From: Phanerodontia chrysosporium
Taxonomy: Eukaryota > Basidiomycota > Agaricomycetes > Polyporales > Phanerochaetaceae
Direction of reading: 5' to 3'
DNA: 64,000 nt
Assembly: GCA_001910725.1 (NCBI GenBank)
Contig: MJGA01000009.1
Location: forward strand, 930,001-994,000
This document shows positions 1 through 12,487 of the stretch, piece after piece. Each line of letters starts with the position of its first letter. Position 1 is the stretch's first letter. Under the pieces are notes generated by a model. The model made no database searches, was not told where the DNA came from, and was given only the letters and a program-made list of their open reading frames with translations. The translations under genes and the position numbers were made by a program.

Positions 1-2045
1 GATCAATGTGGTGCGCACGCCATAGCACAGTACATGAGGTTGAGCACTAGTTCTGACATGATTCTCTCGCAGGATCGGACATCGTTCACTTGGAGGTGCT
101 CGGCTCCCACTACGTCGTGCTCAACAGCGCGAAGGCTGCGCGCGACTTGCTCGACAAGCGGTCAAACAACTACTCGGACAGGTGCGCATCCTCCAGAGGC
201 ACCGTAGTTACGGAGACTCACGAAAGCGCACAGACAGCAGACTGTGATGATACACGAGCTGTGCGTGCCCCTCCCCCTTGTACCTGTCGTTTCTCACCTG
301 AGATTAGGACAGGGCTGGAACGCGGTCTCGGAATGCTGCCCTACGGCGACTACTGGAGGCTCCACCGCCGGCTCACGCAGCAACATTTCCGCGCTGCCGC
401 CGTACCACAATACCATGCCCGTCAAGCCAAAGTCGTTCGCAAGCTGTTGCATTCGCTGCTGGACTCTCCAGAGGGTTCATGGATCACATCCGTTTGTGAG
501 TGTTATGCGTTATGCCATGCTACCGGTGCTAACGGGATTTAGCATGGCCGGTGCGATTATCCTTGATATCGTATACGCGCTGGACGTGCACCCCGGGGAC
601 CACATGATCGAGGTCGTCGAGACAGCAATGGGGAGAATAAACGAGATTATCAATGCTGGAGTCTTTCTGGGTGCGTGCTCGGGTGTGCCTTGAGTGATGG
701 CTCAGTTCTGACGAGTCTGGTGTAGTGGATGTAATCCCGTCTGTCAGTAACGCTTGGACGCGGGGAGCGCATGCGCTAACACATCTGGGACAGTAAAATA
801 TCTCCCTTCTTGGTTCCCGGTGCTGGCTTCAAGCGACGTGCGGCTGCGTGGAAGGTTGACATAGCCCCCATGTTCGAAGCGCCTTACGAGCGGTTCAAAC
901 AGTCTCTCGTACGTCGGTATTTTCGTCTGTCTCGACAACTAAATTGAGCAAGGTGGGATGATAGGGAGGCACAACGAGGCCTTCCTTCGCCGGAAACCTG
1001 CTGTCGAGGGTCCAGGACGAGGAGGAGTTGAGTCAGTTGGAGGATGTTTTTATGAACATCACCGGGACAGCGTACGGAGGTACGTTTAATATATACTACA
1101 AGTGGCTCAGTCTTCTGACGCACGACCTCAGCTGGTTCAGATACAGTGAGTGCTGCTGCGCACCCGATGAGAATATTCATTTATAGATTACAATTTTGTA
1201 GACTTTGGCTACGCTAACCGGCTTCGTCCTTGCCATGACCATATTTCCGGAGAAGCAACTTGCCGCCCACGCAGAGCTCGACAAGGTCCTGGAGAGAAAG
1301 CGCCTGCCGGAAGTAGAGGATATGCAGTATCTTCCTAGCATAACCGCTCTCGTATACGAGGTTTTGCGGTACGCCTTCTGCGTCTAGCGTAGGCTATGTC
1401 GTGCTGATTTCGGCCAAGGTGGAACCCTGCCGCTCCTCTCGGTGCGTATTCGCCGTTCTTGCGCACATGCCCTCGGTTCTTACCCTGCGTTATCTCTTCA
1501 ATAGGTATCCCACACCAGACCATCGTCGACGATGAGTACAACGGGTACTTCATCCCTGCGGGCACCGTCGTGATAGGCAATGCATGGTACGCTTCCTTCC
1601 CACCCGATGATCGCACACTGACGGCATGCAGGGCGATGCTGCGCGACCCGAATACATATCCAGACCCGGACACGTTCAAGCCCGAACGGTTCCTCGCCAA
1701 GGACAGGTCGCTCAGGGACGATGTCCCCTACCCCACCGAGGCATTCGGGCATGGCAGGCGCATCTGCGTCGGCCGCCATTTCGCACAAGACGTCCTCTGG
1801 ATCGCTATTGCGCACATACTCACCGTCTTCCGGATCGAGCGCGCGGTCGACGAGGATGGGCGCGAGATTGTGCCGGTGCCGGACTACACACCGCACTTCG
1901 TCACGTGAGCCGGGTGTGCCTGTCTGTCGTATCGTCTGCTTACTTCGTGTTACAGCATGCCGAAGCCTTCAAGTGTCGATTTACCCCACGTTTTCCTGGA
2001 GCTGAGGGTTTGATTCGCTCTGCCGCAGATATTTCGAACGAGTAA
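1..2045 (+). pseudogene. P450 gene 1 (5' end outside window), frameshifted
   Basis: This is a heme-thiolate monooxygenase of the basidiomycete OrdA-like (CYP64-clan) group. The membrane anchor and proline hinge lie before the window; the first visible exon starts at 73 after TCGCAG and encodes SDIVHLEVLGSHYVVLNS. Later exons give LPYGDYWRLHRRL, the I-helix AGSDT on a 14-nt exon (1132-1145), the K-helix EVLR, the PERF region and the heme loop FGHGRRICVGRHFA. The last exon ends at TGA or TAA in the paralogue-like frame at 2045. Compared with the paralogues, three single bases are missing: near 473 (GGG run), near 818 (WFPGAGF codons) and near 1965 (PKPFKCRF codons). Each breaks the frame, so I call it a pseudogene unless the bases are sequencing errors. 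Substrate unknown. Confidence 0.8.
1132..1145 (+). other. 14-nt microexon encoding I-helix AGSDT (P450 gene 1)
   Basis: The segment CTGGTTCAGATACA lies between CCTCAG and GTGAGT. Joined to the single G left by the upstream exon it encodes A-G-S-D-T, the oxygen-activation motif of P450 helix I. The same 14-nt exon, in the same phase, occurs in all nine P450 copies of the window. Confidence 0.85.
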
Positions 2046-4068
2046 TGGTACCGTACACTCATTCGTTTCATCTGGGTGAACATAGGTCACCAACCTATTG
2101 TAGGTGGTGGTGCACTTTGATTGGCGCCTCTCGCTCTGGCTCTAACTTACCGTTGAACGTTGACCACCCCGAGCTCGGCCCCGTATTCTCCCCTCTCAAT
2201 TGTCTCTTATGCACCAAACGGTGTAATGCGTCTTAGTCAATTCATACATGATGTTTCATCGTGCGCAACCCATGCTTTCGTGTCGGTCACTGGTCCATGC
2301 TCAACGCATGTCGGGTGCCGCCCTGCAAAAATTGATGGACCTGAGCGGCGTGCTTGCTCTGTTGATCACCCTGTGTTAGCCTAACTGATCCTTGCACTGC
2401 TGTTGTTCAGGGTGAACGTAGAAGATTGCAACACGTATGTGCCGGCAAGGTCAATGTGGCATCTGCGCCCAGGCACGAATGGCCCGTTCCCCGCAGGTCT
2501 TGCAGCAACGCCCAGTACCTGAGCCCGTGTGGGCCCGCCTCACAGCTCCCTATGGGATCAAGGTTGGCAGTCCTTTGGCAAATCTTCTTACATTCATTAG
2601 ACAGCAGCGAAATGTCGACCGGCGTTGTTTCGGTACGCTACCAGGTTAGCCAATCTAGACGGTACGTAAGCATCTCAAGAGTTAGGTCATGTGTCGTCGA
2701 ATATAGAGGTCTTATGTGCTACAGCTCTCTCACCCGCTTCGGGGGAAGGCTTCTGGGGACACTTGGTTAGGACCATGCAGATGAATCCTGTACGTAACTT
2801 GGCACGTTCAAGGATTGCTACGTATGCTCACGTCTTCTCCCCGTGCCTTCTGATGCGCGCACATGCGCTCTGATACGGTGAAGAAGCCGGGACCTCCGTC
2901 GCATGCTGTGATCAGAGGCTCAGGGTAGGATTAGCAGGGCGTACTTACATCATAAAGCTTCCCGAATCTGCGCTGCGCCATCCCGAGTAAGTGAGCTCTC
3001 CGATTGCAAATCGAACCGAGGCCATGTCTTGGTGACGATCTATTCACCCGGTCACGCTCAGGGTAACGTGTGCATAAGCGTTTTTACTTCGGCGCCCTCT
3101 CTGACAGATTCTAAGCAGCGTCGCGCTCCTGCGAACATTCGTCACACATGGTGAATTCAGCCAAGGGAGAGGTAACTTCTCGTCTCATCATATGCGACCC
3201 AGCTTGACTGTCCAATAGCGCAGCGTCGTGATAAATGTTCGGGAACAGTCTCAGCGTGTCCATTGACTGGGTCAAAGATCTTCGCAATGGGCACATTAAG
3301 GGTGGATCCGCCCTGTCCAATGGTGTCCCGCGGCCATGTGTTCTTCTTGGCTAGAAACGGAGACCCTGGGTCATCTGCCATTCCGTACGTCCATCCAATT
3401 GAAGACGAACATCTGCTGATTGGCTGCTCAGGGTCATCGAGTGGATGCCTATCTCGCCGATGGAAGGTTCTCCCGCGCGCACCACGCCAGACACGCTGTG
3501 TTTCGGCCACGAGATGCCGACATGGAGCTGCAAAAGCCCCCGCCGGTTATCACCGCGCCACAAGGGCACGAATGCTGGCGATGCGGTGGCGGCGTTACCA
3601 GCGCAACTGCCATCCAAATGCAGCTCGGCCACGTGCCGCAGTACGCCCCACAGACATTGGACATTGGTTTACGTATACAGATAGGAGGTATGTCAGTCCA
3701 TAATCTCTTCTTCTGTTCAAGATCTCATGGAAGTTTGACAAGGTTTGTCTTTGGATCCCGCATCGGTCCTTATCGGCTGATGTTTTTGCGGAATCCAGCA
3801 TCCAGGGTCGCACGCGGGCTGCATGTAATGCGGCGTACGCGTTATGTCTTGGGTGCATCAGCAACTTGAGCCCTGTGGTGCCCTGTACCACGACTCCTCG
3901 CCCGTAATGCTATTTAGGGTAAGTACCAAGACCCTTCTTCCCTGACTAATTCCGTTGGAATTTATGATGAGGGCAGAGGTCATGCTCCCGCCGCGTCTAG
4001 CGGGCGCACTGAGGCTTATAAGGGCAGGAGTGATATGGTTCTCGACCTCAGAAACCCTTTCCCTCGAC
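2046..4068. other. Intergenic region, no gene recognised
   Basis: About 2 kb between P450 genes 1 and 2. Several short open frames occur on both strands, but none resembles a P450 exon or another family I know. They overlap each other in conflicting frames and lack convincing exon structure. I see no repeat or RNA gene here. Confidence 0.5.
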
Positions 4069-6309
4069 ATGTCTCGTTTTCTTTGCGACTACTCGACGCT
4101 CCTGTATCTCTGTGCCGGCATCACCTTCGTGGTGCTAATATCATTGTCCTCAAGGACTCGTCGGCACTATCCACCCGGTCCTAAAGGCCTCCCATTGTTG
4201 GCAATCTCTTCGACGTTCCCACCGATCATGGCTGGAAGCGATACCAAGAGATCGGCAAAGAATACGGTGCGAACAGTGTCCTCGGCAGAGTTGATTTGCG
4301 ATTGACGGCTTCTTCTGCTTCCTTTGCAGGGTCGGACATTGTACACTTCCAGGTCTTTGGGTCCCATATCGTCGTCGTGAACACCGCGAAGGCTGCTCGA
4401 GAGCTTCTCGACAAGCGTTCGAATATCTACTCGGACAAGTAAGTTTCCGGGTCTTTGGCTCAGTAGCAACAGCGTTGACATGATGGATTCCCGAAAGGCA
4501 GCGGTCGGTCATGATCCATGAGCTGTAAGCGTCCTTCCCCTCTAGCGAGCTTGCTATTGAGCAGCCGCAGGACAGGATGGCACCGAAACTTCTCGCTCAT
4601 GCCCTATGGCGAGGGCTGGAGAACTCGGCGAAGGCTCTTTCACCAGCACTTCCGTCCGATGGCTGTCCCGCAGTACCACACTCGACAACTCAAGGCCGTC
4701 CACGGCCTGGTGCAATCCCTATTCGAGGCCCCACAAAACTACAAAGAACACATTCGCTTGTATGTGGTGTGTCCTGCAGAGTTTGTCCGACATTCCTTTC
4801 TCATGCAGCTCTCAGCATGGCGGGATCTGCCATTCTCGATATCATATTCGCATTTGACATACAGCCCGGAGACCCTCGAATCGAGATTGTCGAGAAGGGC
4901 GTACAGACAGCGACCGAGTTCATGTGCTCTGGAGTTTATCTCGGTGCGTATCGTCTGCCATATCCCTCGCCATATGCTGATCCATTGAACAGTGGATGTG
5001 TTTCCAATACGTGAGTACGCCAGGTCTATGGAAGTCACATCTCACCTGGCGTTCCACAGTAAAATACCTGCCTTCTTGGTTCCCTGGTGCTGGTTTCAAA
5101 CGGCAAGCCGCCAAGTGGAAAGCTCTGGTTGACGACATGCATGAAATTCCATATTACCAGTTCAAACAGACAATGGTACGCAACCCAGAATATCAAACAA
5201 GCTTCATAGGGAGGTTAACATGTTCGTAGCGCGAGGGCAAGGCCAAACCGTGCTTTGCGTCCACCTTGCTCTCGAGCGCTGCTGAAAATGATGAAGACAG
5301 TTTGGAAAGCTTAGACGAGATCTTCATGTCCTTGACAGGAACAGCATACGTAGGTGAGTCCAGACCGTTGATTATTCCTAGTGGCAATTCTCACGTCCCA
5401 GAATAGCCGGCTCAGACACAGTGAGTCCCAGGTCATACGTGCAAGGGGGTGTACTCATCGTTGCGCAGACGATATCTGCGTTGAACACGTTTGTCCTGGC
5501 CATGACCATGTTTCCCGAGACGCAAGCAGCGGCCCAAGAAGAACTCGACCGCGTGCTGGGCCGAAAGCGCCTACCTGACTTCGATGACCGAGATTCTATG
5601 CCCTATCTGACTGCTATGGTCTATGAGCTCCTGCGGTACGTGTGATGCGCATGTATGCGGGTGCGCCATGCTCACATGCTGGTAGATGGCACTCTGTCTT
5701 ACCGCTTGGTAGGACAAGGTCCGGTTTCTCTCGTCCTATGAACTGATCGGTATCCAGGTCTACCGCACCGCACCCTGGCCGACGACGAGTATAATGGATA
5801 CTTTATTCCTGCGGGCACTGTAATTGTCGGCAACTGCTGGTACGACCACACGTGCATATCACCGCTCGCATGCCTTGACAATTTGCCCACAGGGGTATGT
5901 TACACGATGACGATCTCTTCCCTGACCCGGACATCTTCCGTCCGGAGCGCTTCTTGAACGCCGATGGCACATTGAACAGCGACGCGCACTTCCCTATCGA
6001 GACCTTTGGCTTCGGACGGCGCATCTGCCCTGGCCGCTACTTCGCGCAAGACCTGCTGTGGCTTACGATTGCGAACGTCCTCACGGCATGCAGCATCGAG
6101 CGTGTTGTCGATGAGAAAGGTTTCGAGGTCCGCCCGACGGGTGACATGACCCCGCGGGTGCTCAGGTGAGTGCATGAGGTTGTTCGGATTATGGAAGCAC
6201 GGGTTGACAGGATGATGTCTACAGCATGCCCGAGCCGTTCGAGTGCAACATCAGGCCGCGTTTCTCAGGAGCGGAAGCCCTGGTTCGGTCAGCATGTTTG
6301 AACGATTGA
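4069..6309 (+). pseudogene. P450 gene 2, single frameshift after membrane anchor
   Basis: OrdA-like (CYP64-clan) P450, otherwise complete. The ATG at 4069 opens an N-terminal anchor (LLYLCAGITFVVLISL) and the proline hinge HYPPGPKGLPL. There one G is missing at about 4197: the codons for GNLFDVPTDHGWKRYQ continue in another frame. All later exons are clean: SDIVHFQVFGSH, TGWHRNFSLMPYGEGW, VKYLPSWFPGAGFKRQ, AGSDT on the 14-nt exon 5407-5420, ELLR, PERF and the heme loop FGFGRRICPGRYFA. It ends with a TGA at 6307-6309. With one indel, it is either a recently broken gene or a working gene with one sequencing error. Confidence 0.8.
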
Positions 6310-7330
6310 ACTGGACATCCCTCGCCTTGTGTATCTCGGTCTTGCATGCGCTCGACAGTCGATGGAGCGGAGAGGCCGTTAGGAAGCGGAACGTGGTTGG
6401 AAAAGCTCGTCGATAGGCGGGCGGTGGAAGTGAGATCATGCCTGCCAGCAGTGGAACTTGTATGTATGTGCATCCTGTTTCTGTGCTGGCAGGATACGCA
6501 GCCGTGGCTATCGCGTCGACATTCGGGATTACAAAAACATGTTTCTGTTGCCCGCTCCGCGTTGTGCAGAATACGATTGAAGGTAGATTGTACTAGCCAG
6601 TCCTAGTAAATCTGAAGGTTCTACTTACTAGTGGCAGTCACTGCAGTATACAGACCTTGTAATGCGTTTACTCGGAGGCTGGCTATGGTAAAGCTCACAG
6701 ACGTGCGCAGAATAGCACAACTGCTGCAAGTCTGTCTTGGTCTTGCTCTGCCAAGTGCTTGGCGGAAGCAGACGTTAAATATGTTTGGGCGCGTAGCAGA
6801 AAACAAACATGTGCGGCAAACTCCGGCGCCACGAAGCCGCCGGGGATTGTCGGGAGGCGTGTCTTGCGTCGTCTTGACCAACATGAGCAATTGCTACGTT
6901 CGACTGAATCTCGCAGCACAGGCTCTTCTCAATCTTCACCAAATGAAGATATGATCCTTGACAGATATTCGCTCAGGTATGAACAATTATTGCGGATCAA
7001 GTTGATATTTGAGATTCCCTCCAGATGCTGCCGCCGGCGAAAACCCCGTCTTCCTGCGCTTTTTTCGCCAGAGTTGCGTCCGTACCAAAGCAGACCGTCG
7101 CTGGACGAGGATCATGACAGACAGCATCACACGCTCGCGTCGCAGCCGCGCGGAAAATGCCATGTTCCTGCCCTGAGCGTGTACGCCGTTTGCCTTCATC
7201 AGGTCAACCGCACGGGCCAGCTGTCCTAGGGTGAATGGTAGCATACCCTGGGGATGCGTGATTCCGAGAAGCTCCGGTCCTATATCATTGTGAGCACCGC
7301 TGGCCCTCTCCCGACACGCGCTTTCCTGCG
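6310..7330. other. Intergenic region, no gene recognised
   Basis: About 1 kb between P450 genes 2 and 3. It holds only short overlapping open frames on both strands with no family motif. The promoter of P450 gene 3 must lie in its right part, but I see no TATA-like element that I would call. Confidence 0.45.
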
Positions 7331-9574
7331 ATGCTGACCGCGCTCTCATGCGTCTTTGCAGGAGCCCTTGCGGTTTGGGCTGTGTCCTCGTGGACTCGGC
7401 CGAGGCATGAGTACCCACCCGGACCAAAGGGCCTGCCATTCCTGGGAAACATGTTTGACATACCGATGAAATATGGCTGGGTGACTTTTGCGAACTGGAG
7501 CCGGCTATATGGTGCGTGTTGAGCTATTTCCATCAATAAGCGCTTGCCGCTCATGTTTGGAACATCTTTTTCTGTAGGTTCAGATATTGTTCATGTGCAG
7601 GCTCTTGGCAAGCACATCTGTGTCATCAATAGCGCGAAGGTTGCGAAAGACCTTTTCGACGGGCGGCCGCACATTTACTCAGATAAGTCAGTATCAGAAT
7701 GATGCACCTGAAAAGTCCCATCTAACTCCTATCTGTATATAGAGAGCAGTCTGTCATGACTCAAGAACTGTGGGTCTATACGAGACTGCGTTGCTGTCCA
7801 GATTGCTAATACGAACCCAGCTCCGGATGGAAACGAGCGTGGGCTCTGAGCCCCTACGATGACGAATGGCGCGAGTACCGCAAGCTCTTCCACCAACATT
7901 TTCGCCCGTCTGCCGTACAGCAGTACCATCACAAGCAGACGAAGGCTGTGCGCAGACTGCTGCAGCTGCTTCTCGACACGCCAGAGGATTTCCTTGCGCA
8001 CCTCCGTTAGTAAGTCTCGACAACACGCGCGTTGCCTCATGCTGTAAGCCTAATGTTGAGGTAGCGCTGCGGGCTCATCTTTACTGGACGTCGTTTACTC
8101 ATTCGATGCTCTACCTGGAGACCTTCGCATAACACTGGTAGAAAAGGCCGTCCATACGTTTGCCAAACTGCTCGAGACTGGTGTCTACCTCGGTTCGTCC
8201 GAATTTTGCTCGCTAAGTTTGAGTTTGCGCTGACGTGTGTCTCGCTACAGTGGATGTTGCGCCTATATGTGCGTCATCATTGGTATCTGACATCCGTTGT
8301 TGACGTCCCCGAAGTGAAGCACATACCGGCCTGGTTTCCAGGTGCAGACTTTAAGCGTCAGGCCGCCGAGTACAAACAGCTTGTAGATGACATGTTCAAG
8401 GTTCCGTATCAACAATTCAAGGATGCATGGGTATGTATTCACAGTATGCCTTCCAAAGGTAGCTCTGATCGATTCAAAACTGGTGCTCAGCGAAGAGGGA
8501 CCGCCCAGCCATGTTTTGCTGCTTCTTTGCTTACAGATGCCGACCCACTTGACGGCTCAGAGCATGAAGAGCTGTTCATCAACCTCACTGGTACAACCTA
8601 CGCAGGCAAGCCTTTGCTCATCCCCTCTCGCGCAGCCTTGCTGAACCAAGCCGCATATAGCCGGCTCAGACACGGTGAGCAGCCGATGGCCCCGCACCCA
8701 GTCCCAGGCACATCTCACATAGTCGCGCACAGACTGTCGCGGCAATGAGCACGTTCATGCTCGCCATGGCGCTGCACCCCGAGGTGCAGCGTTGGGTGCA
8801 GGAAGAGCTTGACCGCGTCGTTGGGCGCGAGCGCCTCCCCGAGATGGCCGACCAGCCGGCGCTTCCACGGGTGATGGCAACGGTGCACGAGGTCCTGCGG
8901 TACGTCCCTCGCCCCCCGAAAGCCGCGCAGGTGAGCTCACCGCCGCTCATCAACAGATGGCACCCGCCTCTCCCGCTCGGTCAGTCTCGCTCGCCATCCC
9001 GGATGACCTACAGAGATTGACTTGACCCGTGGCCAGCAACTCCGCATCGCGCAATGGCGGACGACGTGTACGCTGGCTTCACAATCCCAGCGGGATCCAT
9101 CGTCCTCGGGAACTCGTGGTGCGTCCATCGTGCTTGCCGTCCACATTCAACGTCATTCATAGTCGTGCGCAGGGCAATCCTTCACGACGACGAGACCTAT
9201 CACGAATCCACATACTTTTGACCCGCGCCGCTTCGTCGGCCCCACTGCGCAGCCGTTCCCGGAGGTGGTGTTCGGGCACGGCCGCAGAGAGTGTCCCGGC
9301 CGCCACTTCGCGCTCGACATCTTGTTCCTCGCCGTTGCGCATGTGCTTTCCGTGTTCACAATTGAACGAGTCGACAACAGCGACCCCGGGATCGGTGATA
9401 TCCAGGGGTTGTTTACACCGCATGTGCTGAGGTGCGCGTGCAGGTAGCTTAAACATGGGTTATGCTGACCCACGACGCCACCGCAGCTACCCAAAACCGT
9501 TTAAGGCGTCTTTCAAACCGCGATTTCCGGGCGTAGAGAGTCTCGTGCGCACAGCAGCTCTGTCAGAGATATGA
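7331..9574 (+). pseudogene. P450 gene 3, divergent copy with one insertion before the heme loop
   Basis: OrdA-like P450. The ATG at 7331 starts a short anchor (LSCVFAGALAVWAV) followed by EYPPGPKGLPFLGNMFDIP. Further exons give SDIVHVQALGKH, SGWKRAWALSPYDDEW, VKHIPAWFPGADFKRQ, the 14-nt AGSDT exon (8661-8674), EVLR, DPRRF and FGHGRRECPGRHFA, ending in TGA at 9572-9574. An extra base at about 9201-9204 (CACG where the paralogues imply CCG) shifts the frame in the exon that carries the heme cysteine. The intron after TTYA begins with GC (8606-8607) instead of GT. The stretch between PERF-like motif and heme loop is about ten residues shorter than in the neighbours, so this is the most diverged copy. 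Confidence 0.75.
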
Positions 9575-9807
9575 GACTTCCGCTTCGAATACAGATGCTA
9601 CAGCAAGGCAGTTGTACGGCAGCACAGAGTTTACCAACAGTGTTGTGCATACTCATCTCAAAGGCTGATCCACTGCTGGTTAGATGGAGCGATCGGATTC
9701 CAGTTGGATTCAACGCAACGAGCCCTGAACAACCACGGTTTTCGCATCGATCCTCCGTATATACGTGATTGTTACCCTGGTACGTCTTACATTTCATACT
9801 CCATTAG

Positions 9808-12034
9808 CTACTCTAACGCGCTTCCGTGGATCAGATCTTCTGCTGTGGGAAGCGCAATTTGAACTGCGCCTTGAACGGCTTCGGTGGACTGAATCGTTGT
9901 TATCAGAACAGTGCTCGGAACGGAGGACAGAGGTCACGCCCACCTGAATGCCTGTGGCTCGAATTCTGGCTCCACCGGATTACGTGTCCGTCTGCGTCTA
10001 CGGCGTGCTCGATCGTGAAAACGGCGAGGATATGCGAGACTAGCAGGAAGAGCGAGTCGAGTGCGAAATGACGGCCTGGGCAGATCCTTCGCCGAACCCA
10101 AATGCCTCGATGGGGAAGGGCACGTCGTCCCGCAGCTTTCCATCCGGAGTCAAAAATCGCTCTGACTTGAATGAAGCTGGATCGGGATAGACGTTTTCGT
10201 CGTGAAGCATGGCCCTGCGCATACATTGTCAGGTTGTGGTAAGGTCGTTTCTTGATCGGACTGTACCAAGCGTTCCCTATAACCACGGAGCCAGCCTTGA
10301 TGTAGTATCCGTTATATTCGTCATCGCTCGTGGCACGATGCGGGGTGGCTGATGGACGTCATGGCGATCGATGGTAAACGCAGGACGTAGGAAGCGGCGG
10401 AGATGCTTACCAAGAGGCAGAGGAGAATGCCAGCTATTGCAATATCAGTAACGTCGAAATCTGGAAGGGCATTGGGGCGTACCGCAAAACTTCTTGTATG
10501 ACAGCTGTCACGCGCGGGAGCGACTCACGATCCGCAAGTTCAGGAAGACGGTCGCGCCCGACGACACGGTCAATCTCCTTCTGCACAGCGACCTGCTGTT
10601 CTGGGTGTAGGATCATGGCGAGAATAAATATCGACAGCGCTATCACTATCTGCGATTGGTGAGTTGCGCAGTGTAACTTCAGACTTGAGGAGAACTTACT
10701 GTGTCTGTTCCACCTTTACATCTTTGTTCAGCACGAGAGCGCAATCACAGCGAGCTACGGGACGGACCTGCGTACGTTGTCCCGCGAGATTCATGAATAT
10801 TTCGTCGCGCTCTGGCGTGACGTGCTCATCGGCCTCGGATAGCAGTGACGCAACGAGACACGGCTGGGCAGTGCCTGATTTCTACGTCCCAAACATCAGC
10901 TGCGCCGACAACTATAATCAATGGATTTGCGCACCACAGATGCCTTCAGCTGACTGTACGGGACGGTGTACATGTTATCCACAAGTCTTTTGTATTTCGC
11001 CGCTAGACGCTTGAACTGTGCTCCAGGGAACCACGTCGGTATGTGCTTCACTAGAGACGATGGTGTTTAGAGCGATGGCCGACGACATGGCTAGGCAATG
11101 GAACTCACAAAGCGGGAAGATGTCCACTAGATATAACGATCAGAATCAATGTCATCAAGAAAGAGGATTAACCTCACCGAGATATATGCCTGCGTGCATG
11201 AGATCATTTGCCGTACCAAGCGCTGCTTCTACGAGCTCAATCCGCGGGTCATTTGGCTGGACATCGAAGGAATAGACCACATCAAGGATGGTAGACCCTG
11301 CGGCACTATGGCCGGTGAGATTGTGCATCCAATTATGATAATGTCAGATAGCTCACTAGCGCATGTGCTTTTCATAGTCTTCCGGCGTGTCCAACAGCAG
11401 CTGTAGAAGCCTCCGCGCACCTCTCCTTTGTTTCTCGTGATAGCGTGTCATGCTCTGGGGGCGGAAGTGCTGGTGAAACAGTCGGTGATGCTCCCTCCAG
11501 TAGTTCCCGTATGGAAGCATCGCCCAAGACCGTGACCATCCGCATCTGCTGGAGTCTCAGCCCGTCAACGCATCGGGACAAATCTATTGAGTGCGTACAG
11601 TTCGAGCATCATGACAGACTGCTCTCTGCCGTTGTCGTATGAGGTCAGAAAACATCGAGTGCATCAAATACGCTACGTACTTGTCAGAGTACACATTCGC
11701 TCGTCCGTCGAAAAGCTCCTTCGCAGCGCGTGCCGAATTGACGACGTAGACATGTTTTCCAAGTGCTTCCACATGCACGATGTCAGAGGCTACCATTCAA
11801 CGCTCTGTGAGCCGTGGCCCTAGCGGAAAGTGAAATCCAGGACTCGCCATACTGCCGAGACCACTGGTCAAACGATATCCAGCTGTTCTCCAGAGGAATG
11901 TTGAACACGTTTCCCAAAATAGGAATTCCTTTCGGTCCGGGTGGATACCGGCGGCGTGGTCGCTGCGCGTACTTGACTACCCACATGATGCCGAGTCCAA
12001 GTAGCGCGTATCCCAGAGACAGACGCCATTCCAT
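9808..12034 (-). pseudogene. P450 gene 4, decayed copy with four frameshifts
   Basis: Minus-strand OrdA-like P450 starting at the ATG complementary to 12032-12034, with anchor LGYALLGLGIMWVV and hinge RYPPGPKGIPILGNVFNIP. Recognisable exons follow: SDIVHVEALGKHVYVV, the MLPYGNYWREHHRLFHQH segment, VKHIPTWFPGAQFKR, a 14-nt exon (10700-10713) reading GTDT, EVLR, and the heme loop. Four single bases are missing: near 10783 (NLAGTTYA), near 10091 (between FGFG and RRICPGRHFA), near 9978 (VIPVEPEF) and near 9845 (FPGAEDLIH). The 10091 loss separates the heme cysteine from the rest of the protein. The original stop would be the TAG complementary to 9808-9810. This is the most damaged full-length copy. 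Confidence 0.8.
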
Positions 12035-12487
12035 CTTCGCGCGTTCTGGGGGGCCTCTGCGACGTGTGAGAGCTTCAGGAGTGCGATGGACGATAGTGTT
12101 ATAGACACACCTGCGGGAAAAGTGCCGTGACTGATGTTGGCTCACACGAACACAAGCTAGTGAAGTTTTGGAAGGCGCACACGAGGCTCAGAACCTTTTA
12201 CGTGATAGGTCTGGCCAGCCTCAAGGCTCAAGCTGGGGCGCTTCAATTGTTTCTCCGAACACACGCAGGTGAGTTCCAGAGCACTGTTTTCTTCGCCCTT
12301 ACATGTAGAACATACTATTTCTACCCTGCGAGGAGACAAACGGCGACCCGGATGGCCCTAGGCGATGCGTATGTCTGGTCCGGGAGGAGGGCGGCTTCTG
12401 AGCTGCCGAGGGGCCATATAATGCCAGTGCAAAGCTATAACTCCAACGATACTTACACCGTGCTAGTCGAGATAGGTAGCTCTGCCA
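12035..12487. other. Spacer between P450 genes 4 and 5
   Basis: About 450 bp separating the start of gene 4 from the stop of gene 5. No coding exon or repeat is seen; it must contain the promoter of gene 4. Confidence 0.4.

Noticed and set aside
2046..4068. A small gene around 3260-3870
   Set aside because: Open frames on both strands overlap here, none has exon structure or a motif, and composition does not differ from the flanks.
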